In this document: piece by piece, positions 8,175 to 16,291 of the stretch
Layout: each line of letters begins with the position of its first letter
Position numbering within the stretch: the first letter of the stretch is position 1
Assembly (NCBI GenBank): GCA_964643885.1
Contig: CAZXUI010000001.1
Coordinates: 1 to 64,000 of the forward strand
Direction of reading: 5' to 3'
Source: CAADGL01 sp964643885
GTDB lineage: Bacteria > Planctomycetota > Phycisphaerae > UBA1845 > Fen-1342
Length of the DNA stretch: 64,000 nt
Made by a program: the position numbers and the translations under genes
Notes under the pieces: model-generated
The model's input: only the letters and a program-made list of their open reading frames with translations
The model's database searches: none
Told to the model about the DNA's origin: nothing

Positions 8175-8550
8175 CGGGGGGTGGCGCGCTGCCCGCGCAA
8201 GCGTCTGATGAGATCCACCTACATCAATATCCCGCACATGTCCTCAGGTGTGTGCGTCTTGGCGCGTGGCCGCGGGTGCGCTTGTCGAATCCGCCCGCTC
8301 CCTCACGGCCGCGGCTCGGTGCAATCGGCAGGCGAGACGCACGTGCTACCCAGCGCAGTGAGAAGCACGGTACGGGCGAGGCGCCCGTACCACCCGGAGG
8401 ATTGCGGGCGAGACGCCCGTGCTACCCAGCGCAGTGAGAATCACGGTACGGGCGAGACGCCCGTACCACCCGGAGGATTGCGGGTGAGACGCCCGTACCA
8501 CCCGGAGGGTTGCAGGCAGGACGCACGAGCAGATCCAGGCGAGCGCCCGC

Positions 8551-8640
8551 GTTTCGGCGCGCGGCCGCGTTTCGGCGCGCGGCCGCGTTTCGGCGCGCGG
8601 CCGCGTTTCGGCGTGCGCCCCCGTTTGGGCGTGCGGTCCG
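8551..8640. repeat. 18-bp tandem repeat containing GCGGCCGC
   Basis: Five consecutive 18-bp units beginning GTTTCGG: three are identical (8551-8604) and two are diverged (8605-8640). Each perfect unit ends in the 8-bp palindrome GCGGCCGC. The array ends 20 bp from the 3' end of the ACP gene. Confidence 0.88.
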
Positions 8641-8659
8641 GCTCTGCGCGCGGCCCGGT

Positions 8660-8893
8660 TCAGCTCGCGGCCGCTTTCCTGGTCAGCGCGTCGCGGATGG
8701 CGGGAATGCTGTTGAGTTGCGAGCCCTCGTCCGGCTCGAAGGCCACGCCGAACTTCTGCTCGAGCGTCAGCAGCAGCGTCAGGTGCGTCACGCTGTCCCA
8801 GGCTTCGAGCGATTCCATGCTCAGGTCGGGGCGGTATTGCTCAGGCCCCAGTCCGAAGACATCCATGAAAATCTGCTTGAGCTGCTCGTCCAT
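8660..8893 (-). CDS. Acyl carrier protein, FkbH-associated
   Basis: A 77-residue acyl carrier protein. WDSVTHLTLL contains the DSV motif with Ser34 as the phosphopantetheine attachment site, followed by the typical helix II and the QKFGV segment. It is less acidic than the fatty-acid-synthesis AcpP and carries the TLEQKFGV type of sequence seen in carriers for dedicated pathways. It starts 9 bp after the FkbH-like gene, so the two are almost certainly cotranscribed and the carrier is the expected recipient of the FkbH-bound substrate. AAGGGAA precedes the ATG. Confidence 0.9.
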   Translation of the reverse strand: MDEQLKQIFMDVFGLGPEQYRPDLSMESLEAWDSVTHLTLLLTLEQKFGVAFEPDEGSQLNSIPAIRDALTRKAAAS

Positions 8894-8902
8894 CGGTTCC
8901 CT

Positions 8903-10732
8903 TCAGGCCTGGCGGACGTTGATCCAGTCGTCGGCCGGCGGCACACCCTGCGTCAGATCGTACTCGTAAATCTCGTGCCCGTCGTCGTCGCGCCGCACGA
9001 GCTTCATGCCGAAGCCCGACAGAAACTCGCGGCTGACCGCGTTCTTGGCGGTCGGAATGAACTCCGCCTCGCAGCGGCGATAGCCCGCCGCGGCCATGCG
9101 GGCGAGGATCAGCCGCAGGAACGAGTTCTCCACGCCGCGGCCGATCACGCGGCAGCTCATCAGAAAGACATCCAGCCGGATGACGCCTTCGTCACCGGGC
9201 CGCAGGATCGCCAGGGCGATGCGGCCGTAGTCGCCGAAACGGTCGGAGAGCGAGGCCAGAAAGATCGGCGTTTTCGCTTCATGCAGCGCGGAGATATCGG
9301 CCTCGCTGAATCGCCGCGTGGTCAGGTTGAACTGGTTGGTCTTCTGCGTGAGCTGGGCGGCGCGGCTGAGGTGCTGGGCGGGGTCGAAGGGCTCGAAGGC
9401 CATGCGGATCTCCAGCCCGCGCAGGTACGTCTCGAAGCTGGCGGCGGTGTGCTGAAACTGCCTGCGCTGCCGCTCCTGCTGATACATCTGGGCCTTCTTG
9501 CGGTCCTCGGCCGTGATCGCCAGGCGGTCGATGACGCGCGCCTCCGGCAGCAGCCGCGGCAGCAGCCACGGCTGGCGCGGCACCTGGAGGCAGCGGACCA
9601 TCGGCAACTGCTCGCGCACCAGGTTGATCTCGAAATCGCTGTCGTCGATGAAGACGAAGCTGTCCAGGCCGATGTTCAGCTCCTCGGCCAGCTCCTGGAG
9701 GTTCGTCACCTTGTCGGTCCAGTTGACGCGCTCGGCGGCGATCTGCTCCGGCCGCAGGACCATTCCGGGATGCTCGTCGAAGACGCGCTGCACGTCGGCC
9801 GGGTTGTTCTTGCTGCAAATGGCGAGCAGGAAGCCCATGCGGTTGAGGTCGCGGAGCTGCCGCTGAAACTCCTGGAAGCACAGGCCGGGATAGGTCTCGC
9901 CCAGCTTGATCCCGCCCGGGCCGTCTTCGCCGATGATCCCGCCCCAGAGCGTGTTGTCGCAGTCGAGCACGATGCACTTGACCGGTGTCGTGCGAAACAG
10001 CAGGCACAGATCGGCGATCTGCCGCGCCAGGCGCGGCATGGCCGCGGCGGAGAGCGGCTGCATGCTGGTCAGCATGTCGCGCGGTGACCAGAACGCGTCC
10101 AAGCCCATGCGTGCGGCCAGCCCGGCCACGTCGCAGACGAGCAGATTCGCGTGGCGGGCGGCCAGCTCGGCCAGGGCGCGGTTGGCGGCGTCGATCGCGT
10201 AGCGGCCGCTGGTCGTGAGCTGCGATTGGAGCTGCGGCGCGACGAGGGCTGCCGGCGCGGCGAGGTTGCAGACGATGACCAGCCCTGCGAAGCTCTCCGC
10301 GAGATGGCGGAGCTGGGCGAGAAAGGCTTCGAGCGCTTGCTGGCGGGCGTCGCTCGCGCCGGCGTCGGCCAGGTCGGGCAGCACGTGCTCGGCCAATGCC
10401 ATCACGACGCACGCGTCGAAGCGTTCGCGATGCACGAACGAGCCCGGATCGAGGCATTCGGCCGCGATGTTGCCGAGCTGGCCGAGCGAGCAGGTCGCGG
10501 CGATGTCGTACTCGGCCAGCCGGGCGGCCAGGACGGGGGCGAGAATCTCTGCGGTGAAAGAGCGAAGCAGGGCGATCCGCAGCGGGCGGACGTGTTTCGG
10601 GAGGTTGCCGGCCTCGACGAGCTGCTGCACCTGGCGCGCCACGCGGTTGGAGACCGCGAGTGCGTCGGCATCGCCGGCCTGCGCGACCGCGGCGGCGAGC
10701 GAGCGCCAGGTTTCAGCAGCATCGGTCGACAT
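8903..10732 (-). CDS. FkbH-like HAD-IIIC family enzyme
   Basis: A 609-residue FkbH-type protein. Residues 50-240 form the SGNH-like N-terminal domain. VLDCDNTLWGG (Asp257 and Asp259) is the HAD catalytic loop, with CSKNNP and FIDDSDFE as later HAD motifs, and residues 430-600 form a GNAT-like C-terminal domain. In FK520/ansamitocin-type pathways FkbH converts 1,3-bisphosphoglycerate to a glyceryl thioester on an ACP. The adjacent ACP and acyltransferase suggest that a glyceryl-like unit is loaded and passed to a sugar or envelope component; the final acceptor is inferred and unknown. Confidence 0.92.
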   Translation of the reverse strand: MSTDAAETWRSLAAAVAQAGDADALAVSNRVARQVQQLVEAGNLPKHVRPLRIALLRSFTAEILAPVLAARLAEYDIAATCSLGQLGNIAAECLDPGSFVHRERFDACVVMALAEHVLPDLADAGASDARQQALEAFLAQLRHLAESFAGLVIVCNLAAPAALVAPQLQSQLTTSGRYAIDAANRALAELAARHANLLVCDVAGLAARMGLDAFWSPRDMLTSMQPLSAAAMPRLARQIADLCLLFRTTPVKCIVLDCDNTLWGGIIGEDGPGGIKLGETYPGLCFQEFQRQLRDLNRMGFLLAICSKNNPADVQRVFDEHPGMVLRPEQIAAERVNWTDKVTNLQELAEELNIGLDSFVFIDDSDFEINLVREQLPMVRCLQVPRQPWLLPRLLPEARVIDRLAITAEDRKKAQMYQQERQRRQFQHTAASFETYLRGLEIRMAFEPFDPAQHLSRAAQLTQKTNQFNLTTRRFSEADISALHEAKTPIFLASLSDRFGDYGRIALAILRPGDEGVIRLDVFLMSCRVIGRGVENSFLRLILARMAAAGYRRCEAEFIPTAKNAVSREFLSGFGMKLVRRDDDGHEIYEYDLTQGVPPADDWINVRQA

Positions 10733-10771
10733 CGCTGAGGTTCTCTCGCACTCCCGCGGGGCGCCGCCGAG

Positions 10772-11686
10772 CTACGTGCCGGCCGGCTGGCTTTCGAGCC
10801 GCCGAGGATCGAGCTTCGGCGGGCGGCGCCAGCCGTTCTGCCTGGCTCGCCCCGGGCCGACGACGTTGGCAAAAGCCTCGTACGGTTTGGAGACGATCGA
10901 GTTCGGGTGGACGATCACGCCCTTGCCGAGCCGCGCCCCGGGCAGCACCAGGCAATTAAACCCGATGATCACGTAATCGTCGATGATCACCGGCGACTCG
11001 AACACACTCTGATGCTTATCGGGCACCATGTGCGAGAGGCTGACGAGCATGCCCGGCTCGTGGCGGTGCACCATCATGTTCGTCGCGCTGTAGACGTGGA
11101 CACCCGCCTCCAGCGCGACGAAGTCGCGGATCGTCAGGCCGCCGCGGCCGGCCAGGTGGCAGCGAGGTCCGATATGCGTGTAATCGCCGATGACGATGCT
11201 GCCTTTCTGGCCGTAGCCGGCCTCGCCGGCCGCGAGCCGGACGTACGTATCCAGGTGGCAGCACGCGCCGATCTCGATGTTGGCCGCACCCCAGATTTCG
11301 ACGCCGCGGTCGATGAGCGTGTCCTGGCCGAGCTTTTTGAGCTTGGTTTTCCAGAAGCAGGAGCGGACGAACGAGCCGATCGCGCCGCGGGTGAAGTAGA
11401 CGGCGAGCATCTCCATGAAGAGGCTTAGGATGGGGATCGAGCTGAGCAGCATGATGACGGCCTGGCCGGTGCCCATGGCGATCTGCACGAAGAAGACCGC
11501 GATCCGCCAGCCGGGCGAGGTCGGCTGGCTCTGCGTGTGGGCGACGTCGCCGCGCAGGGCGCGCAGAATGAAATCCTCGCTGAAGACGAGCCAGCCGGCG
11601 GGGATGGGCGGTTTGGGGGGTACGTACCACATCCGCGCGATCTCGGCGGACTCTTCGGCGGGGGTGCGCGGCTTGGCGGATTCCAT
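10772..11686 (-). CDS. Left-handed beta-helix acyltransferase, membrane-associated
   Basis: This 304-residue protein has a hydrophobic region (residues about 60-105, probably two membrane passes) followed by hexapeptide repeats typical of left-handed beta-helix acyltransferases (IGDYTHIGPRC, IRDFVALEAGVHVYS, IDDYVIIGFNCLVLPGARLGKG). HRHEPGM may hold the catalytic His. Such enzymes usually acetylate or acylate sugars of surface polysaccharides. It is the first gene of the acyltransferase-FkbH-ACP cassette, 39 bp before fkbH. I infer that it could use the ACP-bound product as donor, rather than acetyl-CoA. Confidence 0.85.
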   Translation of the reverse strand: MESAKPRTPAEESAEIARMWYVPPKPPIPAGWLVFSEDFILRALRGDVAHTQSQPTSPGWRIAVFFVQIAMGTGQAVIMLLSSIPILSLFMEMLAVYFTRGAIGSFVRSCFWKTKLKKLGQDTLIDRGVEIWGAANIEIGACCHLDTYVRLAAGEAGYGQKGSIVIGDYTHIGPRCHLAGRGGLTIRDFVALEAGVHVYSATNMMVHRHEPGMLVSLSHMVPDKHQSVFESPVIIDDYVIIGFNCLVLPGARLGKGVIVHPNSIVSKPYEAFANVVGPGRARQNGWRRPPKLDPRRLESQPAGT

Positions 11687-11901
11687 CGGTGACTCGCTGG
11701 AGAGCGTACGCTGCGCATCCGTCGGCGGGCAGGCCGACCGCTACTCTACGTCGACGCCCGCGCAGCGCGGCTCGAAGCCGGGAGCTTACTGGTCGCGGCC
11801 GGGCACGCAAGGGCGGGCGGAGCGGCGTGACCGGCGGCGCGGCTTGACCGGCCTTTCGGGGCGGCCTAGCTTCGCCCGTTGCGGGGCGCGGGAGCCTGTG
11901 T

Positions 11902-12303
11902 GTGGAGCGGATGAAGATTCATCATGTGGGGATGCTGGTGGCGGATGTCGCCGCCGGCCAGGCGCTGATCGAGAAGTTTCTGCATGCCGAGCGGCAGAGC
12001 GAGCCGATCGACGACCCGCTTCAGTCGGCGACGGTGCAATTCTTTTCCGCCGGCGGCGTGACGATCGAGCTGATCGCGCCGCTGGGCGAAAGGTCTCATC
12101 TGCGCAACGTTCTCAGCCGCGCCGGCGAGCACCTGGCGCACCTCTGCTACGAGACGCCGGACCTGGACGGCGAGATCGCTCGCATGCGGCAGGCCGGTGC
12201 GCTGCTGATCTCGCGCAAGCCGGCGGTCGCCTTCGGCGGGCGCGAGGTGGCGTTCCTTTTTCTGCCGAACAAGATGGTTGTCGAGCTGCTGGCGGCCTCG
12301 TAA
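11902..12303 (+). CDS. VOC/glyoxalase-family protein (methylmalonyl-CoA epimerase-like)
   Basis: A 133-residue vicinal-oxygen-chelate protein. IHHVGMLVADV at the start supplies the first metal His, the middle VTIELIAPL gives the family Glu, HLCYETPDLD a second His, and MVVELL the terminal Glu strand. The arrangement matches methylmalonyl-CoA epimerase-like single-repeat VOC proteins, but substrate cannot be decided. Start is GTG 11902 (GGGAG upstream) or ATG 11911 (GGAG upstream). It is divergent from the acyltransferase cassette and could be functionally linked to it, though this is only positional. Confidence 0.82.
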   Translation: MERMKIHHVGMLVADVAAGQALIEKFLHAERQSEPIDDPLQSATVQFFSAGGVTIELIAPLGERSHLRNVLSRAGEHLAHLCYETPDLDGEIARMRQAGALLISRKPAVAFGGREVAFLFLPNKMVVELLAAS

Positions 12304-12489
12304 ACGCCCGATCCGTCGCGGCCCGGGCGGGCCGAAGCCGGCTTGCACCACCGAAAGCGCCCCCGGTAGGATAGTGGGCGGAAAGAGGGCCGACGGACGG
12401 CGCTGCGTGCGCAACCGTCGGGCCGGTCCGTGGGCAGTCATTTCTACAGGGTTCTGGGCAGGTCGTAACCAGGGAAGGGAGGGAAGCCC

Positions 12490-14028
12490 GTGCGGACTTC
12501 GCGGCATGTGCGTATTGCGTGGATCGGGTCGCTGCTTGCGCCGGCGCTGGCGCTGGCGGTGGCCCAGGTCGGCCCGCCGCAGGATGGCGGCTCCGGCCAG
12601 GCGCTGATTGAGGTTCAGCAGCGCGGGGCGCGCGACCCGCGGCGGCATTACCCCACCGTCCCGCGCGAGCCCAACAACCCGGTCGAGTGCGAGTATCGCC
12701 GGGCGCTGCCCGGCTCGCAGATCGAATTCGTGATCACGATCGAGAACCCCGGCGCGGTCAAGCTGCCACGCGTGCGCATCACCGATCAGCTCGTGCCGAG
12801 CGATCCGAACTTCGACTTCCCGCTGATCCCCGGCTCGATCCGGGCCACGCTGGACGACAAGGACGTGACCGCCTGCATCGCGCCGAAGTTCGCCGCCGCG
12901 CTGGCCAGCGGCGAGCCGGAGTGCTACTGGTTCAGCGGCTTCGGCGGCCAGACGCCCTGCCTGAGCGAGAACCCGTGGATCGCGCCGGGCCAGAAGCTGA
13001 CGATCCGCTACCGTCTTCAGGTGCCCGAGGATTTCGACATCTTCGGCCAGGACGTCGACCTGACGAATCACGTGGTGGTCGAGGGGTTGACCGAGGTCTG
13101 CGTGCCGAGCGGCTCGTGCGAGGCTGACGCCGCCTTTTGCTCGCAGGAAGCGGTCGAGACGGTCGATGTGCGGCCGCCGCGGCTGGAGTGCAGCAAGCGC
13201 GTCGCGGCGGACTACGGCAACGACGGCTCGATCGACGTGCCGTTCACCGATGCGGCCATGCTCGCAAACGTCAGCTTTCCGCTGCGGCTGATCTATGAAT
13301 ACGAGGTGCGGAACACGGGCGACGTGAATCTGGCCGGCGTGCGCGTGTGCGACCCGCTGCTGGTGCGCTCCGGCGCGGATCCGAGCGTCGACGCGATCTT
13401 CCAGTTCTGCTCGCTGTGTCTGGGCCCGTGCGAGGGCCTGAACGATACCTGCACGGCGATCGGCGGCATGCTGGTCGGCGCGGTGGCCACGCGGCGGTGC
13501 GAGCTGATCATCGCCAGCCAGAAGAAGCTTGAGGCCCTTTTCGATCTCGATCACGACGGCGACCCGAACTGTTTCACGAACACGGCCACCGCCTACGGCA
13601 ACTCGATCACGACCGGCCTGTGCGTACCGCCGCGGGAGACGCAGGTCATCTCGCAGGAGTGCGCTGCGACGCTTTGCGCGCCGCCGGGGTTTCAGGGCTG
13701 CACGCCGGGCTTCTGGCGCAATCACCCGGAAGACTGGCCGCCGCCCTTCTCGCCCGGCCAGGATTTCGACCACGTCTTCAGCGTGGACGCCTTCGATCCC
13801 AATAAGTCGCTCATGCAGGCGGTCGAGCTCGGTGGCGGGGGCCTCAGTGCCCTGGCGCGGCACGGCGTCGCGGCGCTGCTTAATGCGGCCGCGCCCGATG
13901 TGAATTATCCCATCGGTGTGGCCGACGTGATCGAGCTCGTCCGCCTGGCCATCCAGACCGGCGGCAGCCTGATCGAACAGACCAAGGACCTGCTCGAGGG
14001 GTACAACGAGGCGAACTGTCCGCTTTGA
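12490..14028 (+). CDS. Secreted protein with DUF11-like repeats and GCTPGFW domain
   Basis: A 512-residue exported protein. The signal peptide (residues 1-25) ends near AVAQ. Two DUF11-like beta-sandwich repeats follow, at about 60-225 and 235-390, each opening with a strand such as IEFVITIENPG or LRLIYEYEVRNTG and containing a LTNHV or FTNTAT strand, the pattern of surface adhesin or stalk repeats. About 20 cysteines suggest disulfides, consistent with export. GCTPGFWRNHP near residue 402 is a motif known from many secreted bacterial proteins of unknown role, followed by a helical 90-residue tail. Start GTG 12490 has GGGAGGG 5-12 bases upstream. It is apparently monocistronic. Confidence 0.83.
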   Translation: MRTSRHVRIAWIGSLLAPALALAVAQVGPPQDGGSGQALIEVQQRGARDPRRHYPTVPREPNNPVECEYRRALPGSQIEFVITIENPGAVKLPRVRITDQLVPSDPNFDFPLIPGSIRATLDDKDVTACIAPKFAAALASGEPECYWFSGFGGQTPCLSENPWIAPGQKLTIRYRLQVPEDFDIFGQDVDLTNHVVVEGLTEVCVPSGSCEADAAFCSQEAVETVDVRPPRLECSKRVAADYGNDGSIDVPFTDAAMLANVSFPLRLIYEYEVRNTGDVNLAGVRVCDPLLVRSGADPSVDAIFQFCSLCLGPCEGLNDTCTAIGGMLVGAVATRRCELIIASQKKLEALFDLDHDGDPNCFTNTATAYGNSITTGLCVPPRETQVISQECAATLCAPPGFQGCTPGFWRNHPEDWPPPFSPGQDFDHVFSVDAFDPNKSLMQAVELGGGGLSALARHGVAALLNAAAPDVNYPIGVADVIELVRLAIQTGGSLIEQTKDLLEGYNEANCPL

Positions 14029-14210
14029 CAGCTTCTGCCCGACGCTGCGCGGGGGGCCGCCGGCCTGGCGTCGAGCCGGGCCGCGGTGGCATGCCGCGCG
14101 GCCGTGCGTTATAAAGCAATGCCTCAGAGTGCTGTCCGTCGCGCGCCGCTCGCCGTATTGCGCCGGCCGCGCGGGCGTTGTCGTCCGTCAGGAAGCATGC
14201 GTGAGCCGCC

Positions 14211-14606
14211 ATGGGTCTGTCGAAGATTCGCGCGAACATCCCGGACTATGACAAGCCGGAGCTGCCGGCCGCCCCGGAGGGCGACCTGAGGGCCTACGAG
14301 GTCTTCATCCAGGTCGAGCGCGGCAAGCCGCACATGCACGTCGGCAGCGTCGACGCCAGCGACGACCAGATGGCCCTGCTCTTCGCCCGCGAGCACTACG
14401 GCCGCGACCAGCAGTGCGTGCAGGTCTGGGTCGTCCCGCGCGAAGCGATCATCCGCACCGACTACGACCGCGACCTGATCTTCCGCCTCAGTGACCAGAG
14501 CTACCGATTCGCCAAGGGCTACAACGTCGGCGAGAAGTGGCGCCGGTTCATGGATGACCGGGAATACGGCGAATACAGGAAGGGCGACCTCAAGGAGCAC
14601 TTCTGA
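14211..14606 (+). CDS. paaB: Phenylacetyl-CoA epoxidase subunit PaaB-like
   Basis: PaaB (131 residues) is the small bridging subunit of the PaaABCE phenylacetyl-CoA 1,2-epoxidase. The family segments are visible: YEVFIQVERGKPHMHVGSVDASDDQMAL, FAREHYGRDQQCVQVWVVPREAI and FRLSDQSYRFAKGYNVGEKW. An N-terminal extension of about 25 residues and a charged C-terminal tail make it longer than the roughly 95-residue E. coli protein. It leads a paaB-paaC-paaD group, 45 bp before paaC. The catalytic paaA and reductase paaE are not in the window. Confidence 0.9.
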   Translation: MGLSKIRANIPDYDKPELPAAPEGDLRAYEVFIQVERGKPHMHVGSVDASDDQMALLFAREHYGRDQQCVQVWVVPREAIIRTDYDRDLIFRLSDQSYRFAKGYNVGEKWRRFMDDREYGEYRKGDLKEHF

Positions 14607-14651
14607 GGCGTCGGGCGGCCGCCGCCGCGCCGGTGTGCCGAAGTTGACAAG

Positions 14652-15443
14652 ATGAAAGCCGCGATGAAAGACCTGCCCAGCGATCTGACGCAACCGCTCG
14701 TCGAGCTCCTGCTGAGCATCGCCGACGACAAGTTCATCCTCGGCCATCGCAACGCCGACTGGACCGGGCTGGCGCCGATCCTCGAAGAGGACATCGCGTT
14801 CTCGTCGCTCGCGCAGGACGACATCGCCCACGCGGCGGCGCTCTACGGCGTCGTGGCCGAGCTGACCGGCGGCGATGCCAACCGCCTCGCCTATGGCCGC
14901 AAGCCGGAGCAGTATCGCTGCTGCGAACTGGTCGAGCTGGCGGATGATTTCGACTGGTCGGTCGCGCTCGTGCGGCAGTTCTTCTGCGATCACTGCGACG
15001 CGATCCGGCTGGAGCGGCTTTCGAAGTCGCGGATCAGCGAGCTGGCGGCGCTGGCCGTGCGGATGCGGACCGAAGAGGGGCTTTCGCTCGGACATGCGGA
15101 CGGCTGGATCGTCCGCCTCGGCCGGGCGGGCGACGAGGCCCGCGGCCGCATGCAGGCTGCCCTCGACCGCCTCGCCCCGCTGACGGCCGGCCTGTTCGAG
15201 CCGACGGAGGGCCAGGAGCGGCTGGAGGCGGGGGGTGTGTTTCCGCCTGGCAAGCGGCCGGACTACGATCAATGGCGGGGGACGATCGAGAAGGTGGTCT
15301 CGGAGGCGGGGCTGCGGGTGTTGCTGTCAGCGCCGGCTGCGGACTTCGTCGGTGGGCGGCGCGGGCGGCACGGTGCCGGGTTCGCGGCGATGCTGGACGA
15401 GCTGGCCGAGGTCTACCGTGTCGAGCCGGAGGCTGCGTGGTAG
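14652..15443 (+). CDS. paaC: Phenylacetyl-CoA epoxidase subunit PaaC-like
   Basis: PaaC (263 residues) is the structural ferritin-like partner of PaaA in the epoxidase complex; it lacks a functional diiron centre in characterised enzymes. The helical layout matches: LSIADDKFILGHRNADWTG, the EEDIAFSSLAQDDIAHAAALYG helix, ARQF-type VRQFFCDH, and the C-terminal GGRRGRHGAGFAAMLDELAEVYRV, which parallels the E. coli end. ATG 14652 is used; ATG 14664 is also possible. A heptamer repeat array separates it from paaD. Confidence 0.9.
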   Translation: MKAAMKDLPSDLTQPLVELLLSIADDKFILGHRNADWTGLAPILEEDIAFSSLAQDDIAHAAALYGVVAELTGGDANRLAYGRKPEQYRCCELVELADDFDWSVALVRQFFCDHCDAIRLERLSKSRISELAALAVRMRTEEGLSLGHADGWIVRLGRAGDEARGRMQAALDRLAPLTAGLFEPTEGQERLEAGGVFPPGKRPDYDQWRGTIEKVVSEAGLRVLLSAPAADFVGGRRGRHGAGFAAMLDELAEVYRVEPEAAW

Positions 15444-15520
15444 ACGCTATCCCATAGTCCCGTCTTTGTGGGAGAGGGGCTGCGGGAGGGTTGAGACGGT
15501 TGTAATTTGTGAGCGGTGGC

Positions 15521-15653
15521 CCGCGACCCGCGACCCGCGACCCGTGATCTGTGACCTGTGACTTGCGACCTGTGACTTGTGACATTTGACGTGCGACCTG
15601 CCACTTGTCACCTGCCACTTGTCACCTGTCACCTGTCACCTGTCACGTGTCAC
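15521..15653. repeat. Nineteen-unit heptamer tandem array
   Basis: Nineteen consecutive 7-bp units occupy exactly 133 bp. They evolve from CCGCGAC (three copies) through CTGTGAC/TTGTGAC in the middle to CTGTCAC/TTGTCAC in the last eight. The GTGAC-rich left half and GTCAC-rich right half are partly complementary, so a long imperfect hairpin is possible. The array ends 15 bp before the paaD ATG and has been inserted between paaC and paaD. Its translations mimic repetitive ORFs on both strands. Confidence 0.95.
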
Positions 15654-15668
15654 CCCGCTGAGGCGGCA

Positions 15669-16286
15669 ATGTTGAGCGAGCAGAAAGTCCGGGCCGAGCT
15701 GGCCACGATCCTCGATCCCGAGATGCCGATCAGCATCGTCGATCTCGGCATTGTCGCGGACGTGCGCGTTGGCGATCCGCCCCGGCCGGCCGTCGAGGTG
15801 GACATCACGCCGACGTTCATCGGCTGTCCGGCGCTGGACCTGCTGCGCGACCAGATCGGCGAGCGGCTGCGTGCGGCCGGCGCGGCCGACGTGCGGGTGC
15901 GCTTCGTGAACGAGCCGGCCTGGAGCGTTGAGCGGATCAGCGATGCGGGTCGCGAGAGTCTGCGGCGGCATGGGGTGACGGTGCCGGGGCGGGGCTCGCT
16001 GGACCGGCCGGCCGTGCGGCTGACGGTCGGCGGCGAGGCGGCGGCCCGGTCGGGTGATTCTCCGGCGGGCGGCTTACGGGAGGGCTGTTCTCGGGAGGAC
16101 GGGTCGGCGGAGGACGGCCCGTCAGCCGGCGCGGCGGTCCGTGCGGAGCCAGCGGAAGTCGTGGCTTGCCCGTTCTGCGGCAGCGATCAGACGACGCTGG
16201 ACAGCCGTTTCGGTCCGACGCGTTGCCGGATGATCTATTACTGCGAGTCGTGCCGGAACTCGTTCGAGCATATGAAACGAGTCTGA
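15669..16286 (+). CDS. paaD: PaaD-like MIP18-family protein with zinc ribbon
   Basis: PaaD (205 residues) is required for phenylacetyl-CoA epoxidase activity, probably through iron-sulfur handling. Residues 1-105 are the MIP18/DUF59 domain with LDPEMPISIVDLGIV and FIGCPALD, whose Cys is conserved. The C-terminal ribbon CPFCGS...CESC fits PaaD. Between them lies an unusual 55-residue Gly/Ser/Glu-rich linker (about 112-168). The ATG 15669 has GAGG 7 bases upstream; longer frames simply translate the heptamer array. The HNH gene begins 5 bp downstream. Confidence 0.9.
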   Translation: MLSEQKVRAELATILDPEMPISIVDLGIVADVRVGDPPRPAVEVDITPTFIGCPALDLLRDQIGERLRAAGAADVRVRFVNEPAWSVERISDAGRESLRRHGVTVPGRGSLDRPAVRLTVGGEAAARSGDSPAGGLREGCSREDGSAEDGPSAGAAVRAEPAEVVACPFCGSDQTTLDSRFGPTRCRMIYYCESCRNSFEHMKRV

Positions 16287-16291
16287 GAGCT

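Larger units (their letters stand above)
8069..8659. repeat. 590-bp non-coding repeat island
   Basis: No credible gene lies here. From left to right it holds three tandem 24-bp units with GAGCCGCGACCGTGAGGG (8101-8174), an inverted single copy (8294-8319), AGA/AGG-triloop hairpins at 8369-8391, 8406-8418, 8445-8467 and 8481-8495, and an 18-bp tandem repeat (8551-8640). It lies between convergent genes, the lipoprotein and the ACP. Confidence 0.88.

Noticed and set aside
8181..8969. Long rightward open frames across the repeat island and ACP gene
   Set aside because: They translate repeats (LPHGRGS, RFGARPRFGARP) and the antisense strand of the ACP and FkbH genes; no domain or ribosome-binding site supports them.
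15579..15668. N-terminal extension of PaaD into the heptamer array
   Set aside because: The extension only reads the 7-bp repeats (VTCHLSPVTCH); the ATG at 15669 has a GAGG ribosome-binding site and begins the conserved domain.
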